From CAMCYM01 sp964405405 (GTDB taxonomy: Bacteria; Bacteroidota; Bacteroidia; Flavobacteriales_D; Sanyastnellaceae): a DNA stretch of 6,143 bases. Under the pieces are notes generated by a model that was given only the letters and a program-made list of their open reading frames with translations, searched no databases and had not been told where the DNA came from. Positions 1 to 6,000 of the stretch are shown piece by piece. A program made the translations under genes and the position numbers. Each line of letters starts with the position of its first letter. Positions within the stretch are counted from its first letter, which is position 1. The stretch lies in contig CAYONT010000087.1 of NCBI GenBank assembly GCA_964405405.1, positions 1-6,143 of the forward strand, given 5' to 3'.

Positions 1-894
1 GGCAGCGACTCGACCATGAACAAGCGCACCTGGGCCGACGCCCTGGAGTCGCTCATCCAGACCAAGCAGGGGGCCAACAAGCTCCGGTGGCAGGTCTTCC
101 AGAAGGACAAGGCGATCATTCCGCTCGCCTCCAAGATCGTCGTCCAGACGGAGGCCGAGGCCATCCTCGCCGTTCTCCGGCAGGGAACCGTCTCAACAAA
201 CGTCTTCCTCCGGCGCCTTCACAACTTCTGCGTGGACATGAACTGGCTGCCGTGGCCGCTCGTGCCCAAGCGCCAATGGCCGGTCGTTCGGTTCAAGGAG
301 AAGCGGGCGATCACGGCGGAGGAACACGCCAAGATCGTCGAGCGGGAGGGGAATCCCGAGCGCAAGGCGTTCTACCAGCTGGCCTGGCACCTCGGCGCGT
401 CCCAGTCCGATCTCGCCCACCTGCATGCGGAGGACATCGACTGGAATGCCCGGGTGATCAGCTTCTTCCGGATGAAGACGCGGTGGCGGGGACAGCAGCC
501 GCCGCAGATCCGGTTCGGAGCTGAGGTGGAGGAGATCCTGGCCGGCCTCCCGAAGTCGGGGCCGCTCTTCCCGTACCTGAGCACCGTTCGGTGCGCGGAT
601 CGGGCCACCGAGTTCCGGCAGCGCTGCACTGGGCTTGGAATTCACGGGGTCAGCCTGCATTCCTACCGGTACGCCTGGGCTGAACGGGCCAAGTCGTGCG
701 GCTACCCGGAGCGATTCGCCCAGCTCGCGCTCGGACACAACAGCAAGGCCGTCCACCGGGCCTACGCCCGGAAGGCCATGGTGGTGGTCCCGGCGTTGGA
801 AGACTTCGAGAAGCAGGCCAACAGCTTCCTCCAGTTCCCGACGACTCTGGCTCCGGCAATGCCCGGAGCCCCGCAAGTGGCGTCAGCTCGGTGA
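1..894 (+). CDS. Tyrosine recombinase / site-specific integrase, 5' partial
   Basis: Tyrosine recombinases cut and rejoin DNA strands through a 3'-phosphotyrosine link. The frame is open from base 1. The first ATG inside the window is at 16 and has no Shine-Dalgarno sequence before it, so the true start is probably upstream. Counting from that ATG (292 residues), residues 1-90 look like the helical core-binding domain and 95-260 like the catalytic domain. The catalytic residues seen are Lys154 (RMKT), the H-x-x-R box His215-Ser-Tyr-Arg218, His241 (ALGH) and the nucleophile Tyr250 (HRAYAR), nine residues after His241 as is normal. The first catalytic arginine, expected in a TGLR-like motif, is Ser129 (LGASQSDL). 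I recall similar Ser/Gln versions in Verrucomicrobiota integrases but cannot check this here. The gene points toward the repeat-flanked CHAT module and may have mobilised it. The family call is secure; activity and target site are unknown. Confidence 0.85.
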   Translation, partial: GSDSTMNKRTWADALESLIQTKQGANKLRWQVFQKDKAIIPLASKIVVQTEAEAILAVLRQGTVSTNVFLRRLHNFCVDMNWLPWPLVPKRQWPVVRFKEKRAITAEEHAKIVEREGNPERKAFYQLAWHLGASQSDLAHLHAEDIDWNARVISFFRMKTRWRGQQPPQIRFGAEVEEILAGLPKSGPLFPYLSTVRCADRATEFRQRCTGLGIHGVSLHSYRYAWAERAKSCGYPERFAQLALGHNSKAVHRAYARKAMVVVPALEDFEKQANSFLQFPTTLAPAMPGAPQVASAR

Positions 895-905
895 TTCGAC
901 TCGGC

Positions 906-960
906 CTGCCGGGTGATGGGGAGAGGGGAACCCTCGTGGTTTTGCTCGCCCCCTGGGCAG
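906..960 (+). terminator. Imperfect stem-loop after the integrase, possible terminator
   Basis: CTGCC (906-910) can pair with GGCAG (956-960). Inside this, GGGGaGAG (918-925) can pair with CTCgCCCC (945-952) with one mismatch. An alternative short hairpin is GAGGG (923-927) with CCCTC (931-935), followed by a four-T run at 940-943. The position, 12-66 bases after the integrase stop, suits a terminator. The T run is short and the stems compete with each other, so this is weak. Confidence 0.25.
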
Positions 961-984
961 CCAAGCGCACACTTCCAGCCTTCC

Positions 985-1046
985 TTGCATACCTCCGATG
1001 TCAGGCGCGCATCCGGCGCCTGCCCTTCACGGAGGTATCCATGCAA
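985..1046 (+). promoter_or_regulatory. Nested hairpin over Shine-Dalgarno and start codon, left copy
   Basis: Three pairs of inverted arms nest inside each other. TTGCAT (985-990) pairs with ATGCAA (1041-1046), ACCTCCG (991-997) with CGGAGGT (1030-1036), and CAGGCGC (1002-1008) with GCGCCTG (1016-1022) around a 7-base loop. The middle right arm is the Shine-Dalgarno sequence and the outer right arm is the start codon of the RadC-type remnant. As RNA, this fold would hide the ribosome binding site, which suggests translational control. As DNA, it could be a recombinase or structure-specific binding site. The pairing is plain in the sequence; the function is inferred. Confidence 0.6.
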
Positions 1047-1094
1047 TCGATTGAACACGCATCGAACTCGGAACTGCTCGCCGCCCTCGGCGGG
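986..1094 (+). repeat. Direct repeat, left copy (hairpin plus RadC-type gene start)
   Basis: This segment aligns without gaps to 5941-6049 at an offset of 4955 bases. By hand count 101 of 109 bases match; the differences are at 997, 998, 1025, 1037, 1038, 1047, 1050 and 1091. Weaker ungapped similarity continues to about 1130, including an identical 9-base GTCGCTCAT. It also trails upstream for about 20 bases with a shared CACAC. The repeat brackets the two-gene CHAT module. It may be a recombination site, the scar of an insertion into a RadC-type gene, or the shared start of two paralogues. Confidence 0.9.
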
Positions 1095-1139
1095 TACCTC
1101 GCATTCCGGTCGCTCATCGGGAGAGTCGGCATCCCATAG
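1041..1139 (+). pseudogene. Truncated RadC-type gene remnant (32 codons)
   Basis: This is an ATG with a GGAGGT ribosome binding site four bases upstream, followed by 32 codons and TAG at 1137-1139. The first 18 residues match the RadC-type gene at the right end of the window except at positions 3 and 4. After Gly-Gly the match weakens to S-L-x-x-R-x-G and then stops. The HhH-type N-terminal region is incomplete and the MPN/JAB-type catalytic region found in RadC proteins is absent, so no normal RadC function is expected. It shares the reading frame of the downstream gene, with only the TAG between them. It is most likely the dead 5' end left by an insertion. A short leader peptide under hairpin control is possible but less likely. 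Confidence 0.65.
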
Positions 1140-1168
1140 CGGTGCAACTTCGCCGCAACGGGCACCGC
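1139..1168. repeat. Seven-base inverted repeat at the end of the RadC remnant
   Basis: GCGGTGC (1139-1145) and GCACCGC (1162-1168) are perfect inverted arms separated by 16 bases. They begin on the last base of the remnant's stop codon and lie about 90 bases before the ATG of the next gene. They could mark the cargo edge, bind a dimeric regulator of the CHAT operon, or form a weak terminator (there is no T run). In GC-rich DNA a 7-base pair of arms can also arise by chance. The rest of 1169-1259 shows no recognisable promoter or RNA gene. Confidence 0.35.
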
Positions 1169-1259
1169 CAGTCTTCCCCGCCTCGGGTTGGTCGTGACGG
1201 ATGCCTCCTCTTCCTACTTTCCACCGGAATCCAGTCCCACATCATCCCGACGATACTCC

Positions 1260-2414
1260 ATGACGCTCCATCTCCACTTCCTCGATTCCCTGGGTCCCAA
1301 TGACCGCCCCAAACTCGTCATGACCCAGTTCTGGATCAACGAAGACGGCCGTGAACCCGTCACAGTCACCTACGGGGCATTCGATGTCGGCGACAAGCAA
1401 AACCGCACAAAGGGCGACCCCAAGTCCTTGTGCCAATTGATGCTGCATGGGAAAGCCATTGAGGGAGACCTCGCAAAGAATTTGTGGGAAGTCGCCCGAA
1501 AGAAGGTTCGGGATAAGCCCACCTACCTCCAAATGCTGTTTGGCCTGGAGGCCGACCAAGAAATCCCAGAGCAATGGCTGCTCTGCAAAAAGGAGATCTG
1601 CCAGCTCGGATCTGAACTTGAAACGGCGACCATCGAGTGCTTCCTCCACCAGAAAGTGTCAGCAGCCCAAGGCGCTTACCGGCCGGTTGTAAAGGAGCGA
1701 CCCTCCGGTCCTGGTGCCCGGAGTCGCAGCACACCCCTTCGGCCCCTCGACAAGGAAGAATGCCGTAATTTGGCTTACCGGATGTTGGGTGATGTCCGCA
1801 TCACCGAGCTTACGATCCACGTCCGGAAGAACAACGTTGGTGAGCTGAAGGACGGCAACGCGAAGGGCGTCCTGCCCTTGAACTCGAAGGACACATTCGA
1901 ACTCAAGGTAACCTGCGACAAGCCGGCGTACCTCTATCTTTTCTGGTTCGGTTCCTCGGGAAAGAGGGCTGCTCCCATCTTTCCATGGGCATACACTGAG
2001 GGCTGGGCCGATCCAAAGGCCACGGAGCGAGATCAGCCTCGGGATAGTCTGGTGCTGACCGAAGTCTACCGCACCGATTTGACCGAACAGTGGCGACGGT
2101 TCCGTTCGGTTGGCGATCCCGGGGCTGAATTGCTCGTGGTGCTGGCGCACATCGAGCCGTTGAAACAGAACGTGCTGCAGCGCTACTTCGAGGCCTTTCC
2201 GGAGAAAAAGGCGGAGCCGCTCGGCTGGCGGACCGAGACCGAGCTGGAGATCATGCCTTTGGAGATAGGGTTGGTCAGCGAGACGGCCGACCTTGGAGGT
2301 GCGCCAGATCCGGAGGAGGACGCGCTGGGGCGGGTGGCTTCCTGGCTGGCCCGCCTCCAGATGTACGTGGACGATGCCAAAGGATTGGTCATCCCGACGG
2401 TGGGCGGAAAGTAG
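1260..2414 (+). CDS. CHAT-associated protein with DUF4384-like region, unknown N-terminal half
   Basis: This is a 384-residue protein with no signal peptide or membrane segment visible, so probably cytoplasmic. Residues 1-140 mix strands and charged helices and match no family I recognise. Residues 140-170 form a Pro/Ser/Arg-rich linker. Residues about 180-300 resemble DUF4384: a strand ITELTIHV, then AYLYLFWFG near 223-231 followed by a Pro-x-Phe-Pro-type segment (PIFPW), and GAELLVVLAH near 288-297, which fits the family's GxETLLLLA-type strand. DUF4384 regions often occur with caspase-like, CHAT or kinase proteins, but their function is unknown. The gene ends 35 bases before the CHAT gene and probably shares its operon. 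The ATG at 1260 is preferred. The frame also has TTG at 1188, which adds 24 Ser/Pro-rich residues, and no candidate has a clear Shine-Dalgarno sequence. It reads as less GC-rich than the integrase by eye. Possible roles are partner, regulator or substrate of the protease. Confidence 0.75.
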   Translation: MTLHLHFLDSLGPNDRPKLVMTQFWINEDGREPVTVTYGAFDVGDKQNRTKGDPKSLCQLMLHGKAIEGDLAKNLWEVARKKVRDKPTYLQMLFGLEADQEIPEQWLLCKKEICQLGSELETATIECFLHQKVSAAQGAYRPVVKERPSGPGARSRSTPLRPLDKEECRNLAYRMLGDVRITELTIHVRKNNVGELKDGNAKGVLPLNSKDTFELKVTCDKPAYLYLFWFGSSGKRAAPIFPWAYTEGWADPKATERDQPRDSLVLTEVYRTDLTEQWRRFRSVGDPGAELLVVLAHIEPLKQNVLQRYFEAFPEKKAEPLGWRTETELEIMPLEIGLVSETADLGGAPDPEEDALGRVASWLARLQMYVDDAKGLVIPTVGGK

Positions 2415-2438
2415 AGCTACCCTTTCTGACCTGAGAAC

Positions 2439-2446
2439 GAGGAGGT
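2439..2446 (+). promoter_or_regulatory. Strong Shine-Dalgarno sequence of the TPR-CHAT gene
   Basis: GAGGAGGT ends three bases before the ATG at 2450, with its AGGAGG core four bases away. This fixes the start of the TPR-CHAT gene. It contrasts with the upstream gene, which has no clear ribosome binding site, so the protease may be translated more strongly than its partner from a shared transcript. Confidence 0.7.
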
Positions 2447-2449
2447 TCC

Positions 2450-5400
2450 ATGGACGAACTGGAACGATATCATCAGGGAGAGATCGGACGGTTCTCGGCA
2501 AGCGGAGATTGGTCGAGTCTGGTGCGCCACTTCATGAGGCACGGGGGCTACCAACCTGCGATGGATGCGGCAATCCGCATTCTGGAGAGGCGGGCCGGAA
2601 GCGCCGCCCAGTTGGGAGATCAGGTCAAGCCGGTGGTCGACCTGCTGAAGGACTGGCAAAACTCAGCAGCTAGGCAGCGGTTCGACGTACTGTTGCTGAA
2701 GCTGGGCAACCCCGGCATGCACGCGACACTCTTCCTTCTGCATTCGTTCGGTCTCGGGTTCTTGGTGGAGTACCTGGCCGGACGAATGGGAGACGAGAGG
2801 ACGGTCGAGGTCTTAACTCGGCTTCTGGACTCGGTGGGCATTGGAGTTACCACAGCTCGGAAGGAGAACGAATTGGCAATCGCCGCAATCCTGAGTGGTG
2901 ACTTGGCGAGAGGTCTGTCCGCCATGGGCCGCCGACAGGAGGCGCTGGAGCGGGCGCAGGAGGCGGTCAATGCCTACCGCGAACTGGCACGGAAGAACCG
3001 GGCGGTGTTCATAAGGAACTTCGCCACTTCCTTGAACACACTGGCCATTCTGTTGGGTGAAATGGGCCGCCGTGAACAGGCGTTAGAGCGGGCACGGGAG
3101 GCGGTCAGTGCCTACCGCGAACTGGCGGGAAAGAATCGGGTGGCGTTCCTGCCGGATCTGGCGATGTCTGTAAACAACCTGGCCAGCTTGTTGAGTGAGT
3201 CGGGCCGTCGCGAGGAGGCGCTGGAGAAGGCACAGGAGGCGGTCGATGCCTACCGCGAACTGGCGGGGAGGAATCGGGCGTCGTTCTTGCCGGATCTGGC
3301 GATGTCTTTAAGCAATCTGGCCAACGTGTTCAGCGAGTCGGGCCGCCACGAGGAGGCGTTGGAGCGGGCACAGGAGGCGGTCAAGTACCGCCGCGAACTG
3401 GCAGGGAAGAATCGGGCGGCAGTCTTGCCGGATCTGGCGATCTCCTTGAGCAATCTGGCCAACATCTTGGGCGCGTTGGGCCGGCCCGAGGAGGCGCTGG
3501 AGCAGGCACAGGACGCGGTCAATGCATGCCGTGCACTGGCGAGGAATAATCGAGCGGCGTTCCTTCCGGATCTAGCCGCTTCCTTGAACAGTCTGGCCAT
3601 TCGGATGGGAGGATTAGGCCGCCTTGAGGATGCGCTGGAGCAGGCACAGGAGGCGGTCAAGTACCGCCGCGAACTGGCAGGGAAGAATCGGGCGGCGTTC
3701 CTGCCAGATCTAGCGGCTTCATTGAACAATCTGGCCATTCTGTTGGGAGTGTTGGGCCACCGCGATGAGGCGCTGAAGCAGGCACGGGAGGCGGTCAAGT
3801 ACCGCCGCGAGTTGGCAGTGGAGAATCGGGCGGCATTTTTGCCGGATCTGGCCACGTCCTTGAATACCTTGGCTAACTCGTTGAGCGCATTGGGCCACCG
3901 CGAGGAAGCGCTGGAGAGCGCGCAGGAGGCGGTAAACGTCTACCGCGAACTTCCCCACGCTACCCGACGTGCCCGCGCCGAGGCTCGATCCAAGACCTAT
4001 CGAAAGGTCGCCACCATTTGCCTGACGCCGAACGAATCGGGAACCCGGGATCTGACCCGGGCCTTGGATGCCCTGCGCCAGTCGAGCCAATGCGTCGAGG
4101 AGCACCGGGGCAACTTCCTCGACGATGCCCAGCGGCGCCGTGTCCTCGCCGAAGGCATTGGCTCTTACGAACTGCTTGTCCATACGGCGATCGACCTGTG
4201 GGATGTGTCGCGGGACGCTGCCCCTTTGCATGACGCCCTGCTCGCCGCCGAGGGGATCCGCCAGCGGCAAGTGCTGGATCGCTTACGTTCTGAGGTGCTG
4301 GAACCCGACGCGCCTGAAAAGCTGCGCCGTGAATGGCGGCAATGGTTCGAACGACTCGAGGCCGCCGAACGGGCTCTGGACAACTTTGAGTTGCGAGCCT
4401 CGGGATCCTTTCCCCGGGGCAAGGATGGCGCCGGGCCTTCGCCGACGGCCGACTTGGAGGATGCACCCCTGTCGCCCCAACCATCAGCTGACGTCCAGGA
4501 GAACGCGCGTGCTGAGCTGGTGGCCCACCGGGAGGAGATGGAAAGGCAGCACCAGCGGATCCTTCAGGAGGTCCACCGCGTCCATCCTGGATTTAACCCT
4601 TACCAACCGCTTCCGCGGGCGGGACTCGACGAGGCCCGTCGATTGCTGGAGCCCCATCCCGGTACGGTGCTGGTGGAGTACGTGGTCACCCGGAGCTGCG
4701 GCTACGCCTTGCTGGTCCATGGCGGTCGGGTTCACCCGGTACGGTTGCCCACCCTGAGTGCTTCAGGTGTGGACGCGCTGGCAACCCGGTGGCGTGAGGG
4801 GTACCCCAATTCCTCCGACCCGGACTCCCGACGTCTGGCGGCCCTAGAGTCTTGGGGTGTCCACATCGAGCATAGGCTCCGCCAGTTAGCCCCGGAGGTT
4901 TTGTGGCCGGTCATGCAGGCGCTGAAGGAGTTCGAGGAGCAGGAGGGCTTCCGTACGAAGAGCCTGATCGTGTGCCCGCATCAGTACCTAAATCTCCTCC
5001 CCTTCCACGCCATGCCGGTGGACGAGGGCGGGCTGGATCTGTTGGTGGACCGGTGCGAGGTCTCGTACACTCCAAGTCTCTCAATCATGAGGCACTGTGC
5101 CCAACGGCAAACCGGCAGCGGGCGCACCTTGTTGATCGGCAATCCCACCGGGGGCCTTTGGTTCATGGGGTTGGCCACCGAGGCCTACCGAGGCCTGAAC
5201 CCCGAAGCGGAGGTGATCCACGGGATGGAGGCCACGGCAGAGGTCTTTCTCCAGCGCGCGAGCGAGATGGGACGGGTGGCCGTGTGGGCCCACATGGTGG
5301 CGGCCGAGGACCCAATGGCCTCGGCCATCGGGTTCGGTGGAGGCCAGACACTGGAGCTGGGCCGGATCTACCGTCAGCTGCGGCTAAAGTTGCAGCCGGA

Positions 5401-5893
5401 CGTGGAGCTCAATGGCTGCGCCAGCGGTCTGATGAGCCCTGTCGGTGGCCAGCAGGCGAAGGGGAAGGCGAACAGTCCCTTGGAAGTGAACCTGACGGAC
5501 TTTGATGGTCTGCCGATGGGCTTTCTCTTTGCGGGTGCCCGTTCGGTCGTGAGCACGCTCTGGACGGTGTTCGACTTTTCGGCGGCGTTGCTGATGGACC
5601 GGTACCATTTGGAGATGATGAAGAATGAGGCGACACCGGTGGGAGCGCTGCGACGGGCCAGCCAATGGTTGCGGAAGGAGATCCGCAATGGGGCGGATCT
5701 GCAGTCGGCGGGGGAAGCCCTGCTGAGGCGTGTTCCCGAGCTATGGGCAAGGGCGCATCCCCGGGAGATGGAGTACTGTCGGCGTGTCATTGTCCGCGAG
5801 GCGGCGGAGCATCCGGAGGATCCCCCCTTCGCCAATCCGATCCACTGGGCCAGCCACTTTGTAACCGGTTGGAGCTGGGACTCCGTGGAGTAA
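2450..5893 (+). CDS. TPR-CHAT protein, predicted caspase/separase-fold cysteine protease
   Basis: This is a 1147-residue protein, probably cytoplasmic. Residues 1-160 are helical and unrecognised. Residues 165-506 carry eight TPR-type repeats of 46 residues (consensus LPDLAxSLNNLAxxLxxLGRxEEALExAQEAV-type), a scaffold for protein or peptide binding. Residues 520-735 are mostly helical, with a Pro/Gly/Ser-rich break at 650-683. The CHAT domain starts near 735 (TVLVEYVV). Its catalytic His is His948 (WAHMVA) and its Cys is Cys990 (ELNGCASG), 42 residues apart. Family landmarks follow: SVVSTLWTV (1032-1040), ALRRASQWLR, and NPIHWASHFVTG near the C terminus (1129-1140). CHAT domains are caspase/separase-like proteases that usually cut a partner after activation; Csx29 of type III-E CRISPR is a studied TPR-CHAT example, but no CRISPR or Cas gene is seen here. 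The motif context is slightly unusual (HM rather than HG, CASG rather than CETG). The start is fixed by AGGAGG. Fold and catalytic residues are well supported; substrate and trigger are unknown. Confidence 0.93.
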   Translation: MDELERYHQGEIGRFSASGDWSSLVRHFMRHGGYQPAMDAAIRILERRAGSAAQLGDQVKPVVDLLKDWQNSAARQRFDVLLLKLGNPGMHATLFLLHSFGLGFLVEYLAGRMGDERTVEVLTRLLDSVGIGVTTARKENELAIAAILSGDLARGLSAMGRRQEALERAQEAVNAYRELARKNRAVFIRNFATSLNTLAILLGEMGRREQALERAREAVSAYRELAGKNRVAFLPDLAMSVNNLASLLSESGRREEALEKAQEAVDAYRELAGRNRASFLPDLAMSLSNLANVFSESGRHEEALERAQEAVKYRRELAGKNRAAVLPDLAISLSNLANILGALGRPEEALEQAQDAVNACRALARNNRAAFLPDLAASLNSLAIRMGGLGRLEDALEQAQEAVKYRRELAGKNRAAFLPDLAASLNNLAILLGVLGHRDEALKQAREAVKYRRELAVENRAAFLPDLATSLNTLANSLSALGHREEALESAQEAVNVYRELPHATRRARAEARSKTYRKVATICLTPNESGTRDLTRALDALRQSSQCVEEHRGNFLDDAQRRRVLAEGIGSYELLVHTAIDLWDVSRDAAPLHDALLAAEGIRQRQVLDRLRSEVLEPDAPEKLRREWRQWFERLEAAERALDNFELRASGSFPRGKDGAGPSPTADLEDAPLSPQPSADVQENARAELVAHREEMERQHQRILQEVHRVHPGFNPYQPLPRAGLDEARRLLEPHPGTVLVEYVVTRSCGYALLVHGGRVHPVRLPTLSASGVDALATRWREGYPNSSDPDSRRLAALESWGVHIEHRLRQLAPEVLWPVMQALKEFEEQEGFRTKSLIVCPHQYLNLLPFHAMPVDEGGLDLLVDRCEVSYTPSLSIMRHCAQRQTGSGRTLLIGNPTGGLWFMGLATEAYRGLNPEAEVIHGMEATAEVFLQRASEMGRVAVWAHMVAAEDPMASAIGFGGGQTLELGRIYRQLRLKLQPDVELNGCASGLMSPVGGQQAKGKANSPLEVNLTDFDGLPMGFLFAGARSVVSTLWTVFDFSAALLMDRYHLEMMKNEATPVGALRRASQWLRKEIRNGADLQSAGEALLRRVPELWARAHPREMEYCRRVIVREAAEHPEDPPFANPIHWASHFVTGWSWDSVE
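2942..3967 (+). repeat. Tandem 138-bp TPR-coding repeat, eight units
   Basis: Units begin at 2942, 3080, 3218, 3356, 3494, 3632, 3770 and 3908, always exactly 138 bases apart; the last is partial. Each encodes a 46-residue two-helix TPR-type unit. Units 4, 6 and 7 carry a KYRRELA version, units 1, 2, 3 and 8 an AYRELA-like version, and unit 5 a diverged ACRALA version. Units 4 and 6 share 53 identical bases (3368-3420 and 3644-3696), which indicates recent duplication or gene conversion. This is protein-coding repetition, not a CRISPR array. Confidence 0.92.
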
Positions 5894-5920
5894 GTAGGCC
5901 AAGGCCAGTGTTCACCTCAG

Positions 5921-5939
5921 GTCACACATTCCCCGTGAC
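5921..5939. repeat. Small inverted repeat between the CHAT gene and the right direct repeat
   Basis: GTCAC (5921-5925) and GTGAC (5935-5939) flank nine bases and end two bases before the right direct repeat. The position would suit a recombinase core site or a weak terminator, but there is no T run and five-base arms are short. The 47 bases between the CHAT stop and the repeat hold nothing else recognisable. Confidence 0.2.
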
Positions 5940-5940
5940 G

Positions 5941-6000
5941 TGCATACCTCCCGTGTCAGGCGCGCATCCGGCGCCTGCCTTTCACGGAGGTCACCATGCA
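5941..6000 (+). promoter_or_regulatory. Nested hairpin over Shine-Dalgarno and start codon, right copy
   Basis: TGCAT (5941-5945) pairs with ATGCA (5996-6000), ACCTCC (5946-5951) with GGAGGT (5986-5991), and CAGGCGC (5957-5963) with GCGCCTG (5971-5977) around the loop GCATCCG. Of the five differences from the left copy upstream of the ATG, four fall in unpaired positions and one at a stem end, so the fold is kept. The GGAGGT arm is the ribosome binding site and the outer arm contains the start codon. This suggests translational control of the RadC-type gene, or a DNA-level site. Confidence 0.6.

Larger units (their letters stand above)
986..5940. mobile_element. Putative repeat-bounded cargo segment carrying the CHAT module
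   Basis: The interval runs from the start of the left direct repeat to the base before the right one. It holds one repeat copy, the RadC remnant and the two CHAT-module genes. It lies between a tyrosine recombinase and an apparently intact RadC-type gene. Loss by recombination between the repeats would leave a single hairpin plus RadC-type gene directly after the integrase, which is a sensible ancestral arrangement. No transposase, terminal inverted repeat or short target duplication was seen. The repeats differ at 8 of 109 positions, so any insertion is not very recent. The boundaries are inferred. Confidence 0.35.

Noticed and set aside
193..876. Minus-strand open frame (227 codons) opposite the integrase
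   Set aside because: The + strand frame carries the recombinase active-site motifs; the antisense product is Arg/Pro/Leu-rich with no motif.
986..1168. True integron attC site
   Set aside because: No convincing RYYYAAC/GTTRRRY core pair was found at the arms, and the repeat extends into a coding sequence; only the general hairpin style is similar.
1140..1200. Continuation of the RadC-type gene past the TAG (an A-S-L followed by L-x-x-L pattern in frame)
   Set aside because: The match needs a five-residue gap and covers only a few residues, so it is indistinguishable from chance.
1260..2414. Bacterial gasdermin as substrate of the CHAT protease
   Set aside because: The protein is longer than bacterial gasdermins, has a DUF4384-like second half, and shows no membrane-pore-type amphipathic strands that I can recognise.
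1659..2501. Long minus-strand open frame (280 codons)
   Set aside because: It is antisense to the DUF4384-like gene, encodes no recognisable motif, and long antisense frames are common in high-GC DNA.
3250..3855. Repetitive minus-strand open frame (201 codons)
   Set aside because: Its periodicity is the mirror image of the TPR-coding repeats.
2942..3967. CRISPR array
   Set aside because: The repeat unit is 138 bp with no spacers, and it keeps an open frame encoding TPR helices.
4068..4757. Overlapping + strand frame of 229 codons within the CHAT gene
   Set aside because: The product is Arg/Pro/Cys-rich low-quality sequence; the CHAT frame through this region has clear family features.
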